Shown: positions 58,153-64,000 of the stretch, piece by piece
How the letters are laid out: every line of letters begins with the position of its first letter
Position numbering within the stretch: position 1 is the stretch's first letter
Virus record (IMG/VR): IMGVR_UViG_3300028840_002431
Span: 1 to 64,000 of that record
DNA length: 64,000 nt
DNA from: a virus
Reading direction: 5' to 3' (one strand)
Position numbers and translations under genes: made by a program
Notes under the pieces: generated by a model
Databases searched by the model: none
Seen by the model: only the letters and a program-made list of their open reading frames with translations
Told to the model about the DNA's origin: nothing

Positions 58153-58749
58153 TCAATAGGTTGTTGGGTAATCTACAGGGAAAAGTTGTTGGAGAATTTT
58201 CACGAGTTGGTTGTAAAGAAAAGTGCTCGTGAACGATGAGAAGTCCGCACGGTGTTCCGGGGAAATTAATGAAGACCCGTCCGGACGCGGGTTCGGAGTT
58301 GACGCCTTGGACCAACTTGAAGGTCTGCCAAAAGCATCGACTCGTAATGTCGTTAGCAATTTTTGAATCTTACTATACTCGTCAAACGGCAACCCATCTA
58401 AGAAGGACTTTATACCCCCAGCCGGATTCTCAGGCGGCTGCTTCATCGTACGGTTAGGTTGCGGAGACATTACAGGAGGAGGCTCGTTCTCCGGAGGAAC
58501 GACAGGCTGGTACCTCTTGGTGCTGTACCGAAAGACCGGGAAAATCTTACGCCAGTCGTCCCCTCGGATAACTACAGTGTAAGCTTGATCCCTCACGATC
58601 TCGACATACGGTGTGTCATGAGACTGGCCTGATAACACTCTCGCTCGGCCGTCGGCGGCATCCACAATGGCCTGAGCGACCCTAGGAGCGTCAGAATATC
58701 TCAAATGGGTCAGCCGCGTTCCGCCTACTCTTTGAAGTCGTGAGTCCAT
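58153..58749 (-). CDS. Unknown protein upstream of the clamp-loader operon
   Basis: 198 residues. The first 90 look folded (RVGGTRLTHLRYSDAPRVAQ, YTVVIRGDDWRKIFPVFRYS). A Pro-rich linker follows, with PPENEPPPVMSPQP, then a helical C-terminus (STFLYNQLVKILQQLFPVDY). No family recognised. It is 25 bases downstream of the GroEL gene. Confidence 0.6.
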   Translation of the reverse strand: MDSRLQRVGGTRLTHLRYSDAPRVAQAIVDAADGRARVLSGQSHDTPYVEIVRDQAYTVVIRGDDWRKIFPVFRYSTKRYQPVVPPENEPPPVMSPQPNRTMKQPPENPAGGIKSFLDGLPFDEYSKIQKLLTTLRVDAFGRPSSWSKASTPNPRPDGSSLISPEHRADFSSFTSTFLYNQLVKILQQLFPVDYPTTY

Positions 58750-58774
58750 CCCATATAGGTATCCGACAAAGACT

Positions 58775-60807
<2,033 letters not shown>

Positions 60808-60832
60808 CTTTTCTCCGTTACACCAAAAAATA

Positions 60833-60859
60833 AGGGAGATGGTCTGAGACCATCTCCCT
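60833..60859 (-). terminator. Intrinsic terminator downstream of the VWA gene
   Basis: Twelve-base perfect stem (60833-60844 with 60848-60859, AGGGAGATGGTC/GACCATCTCCCT) and a three-base loop. On the minus strand it is followed by TATTTTTTGG. A strong rho-independent terminator that isolates the VWA gene from the groEL operon. Confidence 0.9.
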
Positions 60860-60929
60860 CGAATTGACTCATGCTATCAGTTCAGCCAGCGCCTACGACT
60901 CTAACGCCCTGGCCTCTTAATGGCAACAG

Positions 60930-62510
60930 TTACCACCGCTTTGACTTCTGGGCGATCTTACGCTTCTTGGGCTTCTCGACCGGCTTCTCCTCAGGTTGGC
61001 CTGGGATGGTGATCGGACTTGGCACCACCACCGAATCCGGGCTGGTCAGCGTGTCGGGATTGGCGGTCCACGTCAGAGGCTGATTATCGCCCGCCTCGAT
61101 GTACAGGTCGGAGCTATCCACCGATGAGTTCCCACCCGAAGAGATAGAACCGTCTCCTGTACCATCCGCAGAGAAGGCGTCGGCCGTGGCGTCTTGGGCG
61201 GCGTTGGAGAGTGTTACGCCCGCGTTGGCGAGATCCTCCGCTGCCGACACCTCGTAGGTGCCTCCCATACCCCGCGTGGCTCCACGAGTGACGCTGGCGA
61301 AGTACGCGGCGTTGGCCGTGTAAGAAGTCCGGCTACCCATCCGCGAGCTAATCCCCTTGGACATCGCCGCAGCACCGATCAGGCCACGAGTCTTGAATTC
61401 GTCGCCAATGTCGTTCATGTGCTGGACAGCGTAGTCGTAGTTGCCCGCTTTGGCGTGCTCTTCGGCCTCGATCTGCGCTCGAACAAGCTGGGCCAGCCCC
61501 ACGATGTTGTCCAATTCCTCGTCCGGCTTCTCCTGGTGCTCACCGGCCTTCACGAACTGGACCTTGGCCTTGGCTTCGACCTGTTTGTGCTCCTTCCGGA
61601 GGTTTGCGTCCAGGGTGTCATAACCTGCCTTGACCTCGAAGACATTCATCTCACGAGGAAAGGCGTTCTTCTGGGCCTTCAACTTGACAGCCAAAACGAT
61701 GTTCCGGACCTCGTCAGACAGGATATCCGGGATCTTGATAGTCACTTGGCCCAGATCCCCTTCGTCGGCGTCCACGTCCGAAACCACCTGAGCGATCTCG
61801 TGACCGGCCAGCGGGTTCACGTCGATTATCAGGTTGGTGGCGTAGGTGCTGAGCAGACCGCCCAGTTCCTTACCGAAGGCCGACAGCGCGTCGTCAGGGT
61901 TTTGCACGAAGGCATAATTGCCTTTGCCTCTCTTGGACATATCGAGAAGCATGTCTTGACGAACGTCCGACCCGTAGCCGAAAGCGCTAACAGTGCTCGT
62001 CTCCATGTTGGACCCAACCAACTCCACGAGATCTTCCGGCTCTGTGGCGGGACCCCTGTTGGCGTTGCCATCCGTGAAGAGAATGACCCTTAGGATGACC
62101 TCCGACGACAGGTCCGCCTCTTGGGCAAGTTCAAAACCCTTGAGAAGCGCGTCGGCAATGTTGGTGGACCCTCTCGTCTGAAGATCGCTAACCTTACGTT
62201 TCAGATCCTCCTTGGCTTCGGCGGTACAAGGTACGGGCCTTGAGATCACCTGGGCAGATTCGGAGAAGTCGATCAGGCCGCAGTAATCGTTCGGTGAGAG
62301 GTGCTCGATCAACTTGGTCAGCGAGCGTTTCGCGTAGACGAGCTTTGACCCCATCATAGAGCCGGACACGTCCACGAGCGGTATGATGCACAACCGGGGT
62401 CGCTTGTCTTCGACCGACACCGACGGTGCTGACAGCCCTAGGACAAGGTGGGCTTCGTTTTCCAGGTCAAACTGGACTTTATCAAATGTGAGTTTCGCAC
62501 TAATTTCCAT
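60930..62510 (-). CDS. von Willebrand factor A domain protein
   Basis: 526 residues from ATG 62510 with GGGAGGA upstream. The VWA domain has a complete MIDAS metal site: PLVDVSGSMMGS (D-x-S-x-S, about 47-51), RGSTNIADAL (Thr) and LFTDGNANRG (Asp). Flanking beta-sandwich and helical regions follow as in bacterial VWA proteins (YfbK-like). The C-terminus is Ser/Gly-rich, then Pro/Lys with a basic end KPKKRKIAQKSKRW. It sits alone between a promoter region and a strong terminator. Adhesion, complex scaffolding or partnership with an AAA+ protein are possible; none shown. Confidence 0.85.
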   Translation of the reverse strand: MEISAKLTFDKVQFDLENEAHLVLGLSAPSVSVEDKRPRLCIIPLVDVSGSMMGSKLVYAKRSLTKLIEHLSPNDYCGLIDFSESAQVISRPVPCTAEAKEDLKRKVSDLQTRGSTNIADALLKGFELAQEADLSSEVILRVILFTDGNANRGPATEPEDLVELVGSNMETSTVSAFGYGSDVRQDMLLDMSKRGKGNYAFVQNPDDALSAFGKELGGLLSTYATNLIIDVNPLAGHEIAQVVSDVDADEGDLGQVTIKIPDILSDEVRNIVLAVKLKAQKNAFPREMNVFEVKAGYDTLDANLRKEHKQVEAKAKVQFVKAGEHQEKPDEELDNIVGLAQLVRAQIEAEEHAKAGNYDYAVQHMNDIGDEFKTRGLIGAAAMSKGISSRMGSRTSYTANAAYFASVTRGATRGMGGTYEVSAAEDLANAGVTLSNAAQDATADAFSADGTGDGSISSGGNSSVDSSDLYIEAGDNQPLTWTANPDTLTSPDSVVVPSPITIPGQPEEKPVEKPKKRKIAQKSKRW

Positions 62511-62753
62511 GGCTTTGGTCCTCCCGTAGCCGTCTGGCCTAGCAACTTCCCCTGGTGCGGGCCTGGACTGACCCCAAAACCAAAGGACCGCTAAGCGGTC
62601 ACAGAACGTCCACCGCCTTTCCAAACCTCGGATTTTCCTTAGGCGCGATCAGCGGCACGAGAGACCCAACCCGGAGGCGCGGCCTCACGCTTACCATGAT
62701 ATACACCGGAAAAGGGAAGTCAAGTTCTTATTTGTGCCGGTGTAAGATCCAAG
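62511..62753. promoter_or_regulatory. Divergent intergenic region with inverted repeats
   Basis: 243 bases between the VWA gene (minus) and the only plus-strand gene. It holds GACCGC-TAA-GCGGTC (62586-62600) and a spaced ACACCGG/CCGGTGT pair (62703-62709 and 62737-62743), the second just upstream of the plus-strand start. Either could be an operator for divergent promoters. I see no clear paired -35/-10 hexamers. Confidence 0.4.
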
Positions 62754-63065
62754 ATGAGCCTCCCGGATAAATTCTTCGCTGGGTTCCCGGATGAAACTCA
62801 GGCTTCAAGATCCACGGTCCTCGACTACATCTACGACACCTTGGACGATTGGATGTTGGAAGGGAACGGGACCGCCGTTGACGAGGTGCTCGACCGAGTA
62901 GATGTGGACTCTTGCGAACTCGTGTACCTGATCGGGTACCTCACGATCACGGGACAATGGAAACATAAGCTGACCAAACGGGACGAGTTCTACAACCGGG
63001 TAAGGAGCAGAGTCTTGCAGGAGGAACCAGAACGAGTCATTCCCCTCCTGCAAGGACTACGCTAA
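62754..63065 (+). CDS. Plus-strand small protein, unknown
   Basis: 103 residues, the only convincing plus-strand gene. STVLDYIYDTLDDWMLEGNG, VDEVLDRVDVDSCELVYLIG and KLTKRDEFYNRVRSRVLQEE form a helical protein of a type common in phages with no known role. Its end overlaps the end of the convergent 63062-63220 gene by four bases. Opposite orientation and own upstream region suggest separate control from the main operons. Confidence 0.7.
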   Translation: MSLPDKFFAGFPDETQASRSTVLDYIYDTLDDWMLEGNGTAVDEVLDRVDVDSCELVYLIGYLTITGQWKHKLTKRDEFYNRVRSRVLQEEPERVIPLLQGLR

Positions 63066-63220
63066 TCCGACAGTTGAGCCTGAATCTCGGCCTTAGCTCG
63101 ACGACGAACCCGCGTTTCGATAGCCTTTTCAGCGGCGTTCGGAGCACGCTTCGGGGCATGACCATGACGGACAACCCAAGACTTGCGCCCACCCGCCTTA
63201 CGATATGATCCGTTCCTCAT
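63062..63220 (-). CDS. Small basic protein (52 aa)
   Basis: From ATG 63220: MRNGSYRKAGGRKSWVVRHG, then PNAAEKAIETRVRRRAKAEI. Strongly basic, likely nucleic-acid binding. The frame is open further upstream but across the terminator hairpin, so the short form is more likely. No ribosome site of note. Real status uncertain. Confidence 0.5.
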   Translation of the reverse strand: MRNGSYRKAGGRKSWVVRHGHAPKRAPNAAEKAIETRVRRRAKAEIQAQLSD

Positions 63221-63256
63221 GTTTGGTCTACCGCTGGGGTCCCAAAAACCTAAATA

Positions 63257-63288
63257 AAACGCCCACGAACCTAAGCTCGTGGGCGTTT
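63257..63288 (-). terminator. Intrinsic terminator after the HNH gene
   Basis: Perfect 12-base stem AAACGCCCACGA (63257-63268) / TCGTGGGCGTTT (63277-63288), eight-base loop. On the minus strand it runs into TTTTATTTAGG. It directly follows the HNH stop codon. Confidence 0.85.
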
Positions 63289-63294
63289 GAGGGT

Positions 63295-63834
63295 TTATCC
63301 AGCCGCCAACATGTGCCGGGGCGTGCCTCCCAGATAGAAGGACCACTCCTCCGGACACATCTCGATCGGAATCGCTGGCATGGGAAGCGGTAGAGACTTG
63401 GGCCTGTACGGTTTCCTAAGCAACCTCATCTTGGCTTGCCTGGGAGTACGACCGGCCTTACGGGCATTACAGGCGTAGCACGCCGTGACAATGTTGATCC
63501 AGTTAGTCTTACCGCCCTGGTTCCTCGGGGTCACGTGATCGTAGTTCAACTCACGACGCGGAAGCCGATTCCCACAGTACTGGCAGGTGAAGTTGTCACG
63601 AGTCAGAACGTTGATCCGCGAGAACTTGACACCCTTCTTGTGGGTCGGGATTTTGGACGTAAGTCTAGCTACGGACGGAATCTGGTAGGTCACACTCGGA
63701 GACGACACGGTCTCGTCGTAAGACTCCAAGACCTCGATCTCTCCCATGTAGAGCCGACAGATAGCGTCCTGCCAAGGAACGATTCGGTGTGGTTGCATCC
63801 ACGGGGTCAGTAATAGTGTATGGAACTCAGACAT
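63295..63834 (-). CDS. HNH endonuclease
   Basis: 179 residues. The HNH core is at about 75-135: RINVLTRDNFTCQYCGNRLP, LNYDHVTPRNQGGKTNWINI and ACYACNARKAGRTP, giving the C-x2-C ... D-H ... N ... C-x2-C zinc and active-site arrangement of McrA-type HNH. Such genes in phages are homing nucleases, packaging-associated nucleases or host-DNA degraders; context does not decide. It has its own terminator. AGGACA precedes the ATG. Confidence 0.9.
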   Translation of the reverse strand: MSEFHTLLLTPWMQPHRIVPWQDAICRLYMGEIEVLESYDETVSSPSVTYQIPSVARLTSKIPTHKKGVKFSRINVLTRDNFTCQYCGNRLPRRELNYDHVTPRNQGGKTNWINIVTACYACNARKAGRTPRQAKMRLLRKPYRPKSLPLPMPAIPIEMCPEEWSFYLGGTPRHMLAAG

Positions 63835-63894
63835 TGTCCTAACGCCTCATCAGCGCCTCCTTGTTAAGGTTATTCTCTGGGCCTCTCACACCCG

Positions 63895-64000
63895 CTAATC
63901 TTTATCAGACATCTTTACGACGATCTCATCATGGACCAACTGAGCCAGATGGGAGAAGATCTCTACAACGTCGCAGTGCCTGAAAGCGTCTTCTAACTCG
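63895..64000 (-). CDS. C-terminal end of a gene entering from the right edge
   Basis: An open minus-strand frame runs from the edge to a TAG at 63895-63897, giving 34 residues: ELEDAFRHCDVVEIFSHLAQ, then LVHDEIVVKMSDKD. The helical, amphipathic character looks like real protein. The start and family are outside the window. Confidence 0.5.
   Translation of the reverse strand, partial: ELEDAFRHCDVVEIFSHLAQLVHDEIVVKMSDKD

Noticed and set aside
61194-62093. 299-codon plus-strand frame opposite the VWA gene
   Set aside because: Antisense of a gene with a clear MIDAS motif and ribosome site; no protein features of its own.

Overview
The window looks like part of the genome of a large tailed double-stranded DNA phage (Caudoviricetes). 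The evidence is a large terminase subunit, a portal, a prohead protease, an HK97-type major capsid protein and acidic scaffold-like proteins, followed by a dense replication and recombination block. About 70 genes sit almost without gaps on the minus strand, many joined by 1- to 8-base start/stop overlaps (GTGA, TTGA, TAATG, TGATG). Only one gene, at 62754-63065, is on the plus strand. I saw no tRNA, rRNA, integrase, transposase or CRISPR array. The host cannot be named from this window.

Transcription runs from high to low coordinates. At the right edge (63.3-64 kb) are the end of an unidentified gene and an HNH endonuclease closed by a hairpin terminator. At 58.8-62.5 kb are a von Willebrand A-domain protein in its own terminator-bounded unit and a GroEL chaperonin with no GroES in view. 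At 33-58.7 kb is the DNA metabolism block: clamp loader delta', delta and a DnaX-like subunit; a sliding-clamp-like protein; a cobalamin-type ribonucleotide reductase; NAD+-dependent DNA ligase; RecD2 helicase; a DEDD exonuclease; a putative single-stranded DNA-binding protein; a RuvC-like nuclease; RecA; a Rad50/SbcC ATPase apparently split over two genes; Mre11/SbcD; a Cas4/RecB-like nuclease; a TOPRIM primase fragment; a NusG-like/flap-nuclease fusion; and a sigma-region-4-like DNA-binding protein. No replicative polymerase or DnaB-type helicase is in the window.

At 12.8-33 kb is the head module: Ig-like and other virion proteins, terminase, three tandem paralogues, portal, a 944-residue protein with a nested in-frame start, the protease, an acidic scaffold candidate, a decoration candidate and the major capsid protein, ended by a terminator. 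At 5.7-12.7 kb are small virion-associated proteins, several sharing an N-terminal R-V-x-x-R-[FY] motif, plus uracil-DNA glycosylase, SWIM-finger and FmdB-like zinc proteins. The left 5.7 kb is one open frame for a giant collagen-like protein that continues past the left edge.

Taken together, the phage appears to bring much of its own bacterial-type replisome periphery (clamp, loader, primase-like protein, ligase), a recombination/end-processing set, deoxynucleotide supply and a folding chaperone. The points most worth following up are the NusG-like/flap-nuclease fusion, the Rad50 ATPase split at its hook, the full clamp-loader set, the nested starts in head genes, the shared N-terminal motif and the collagen giant.
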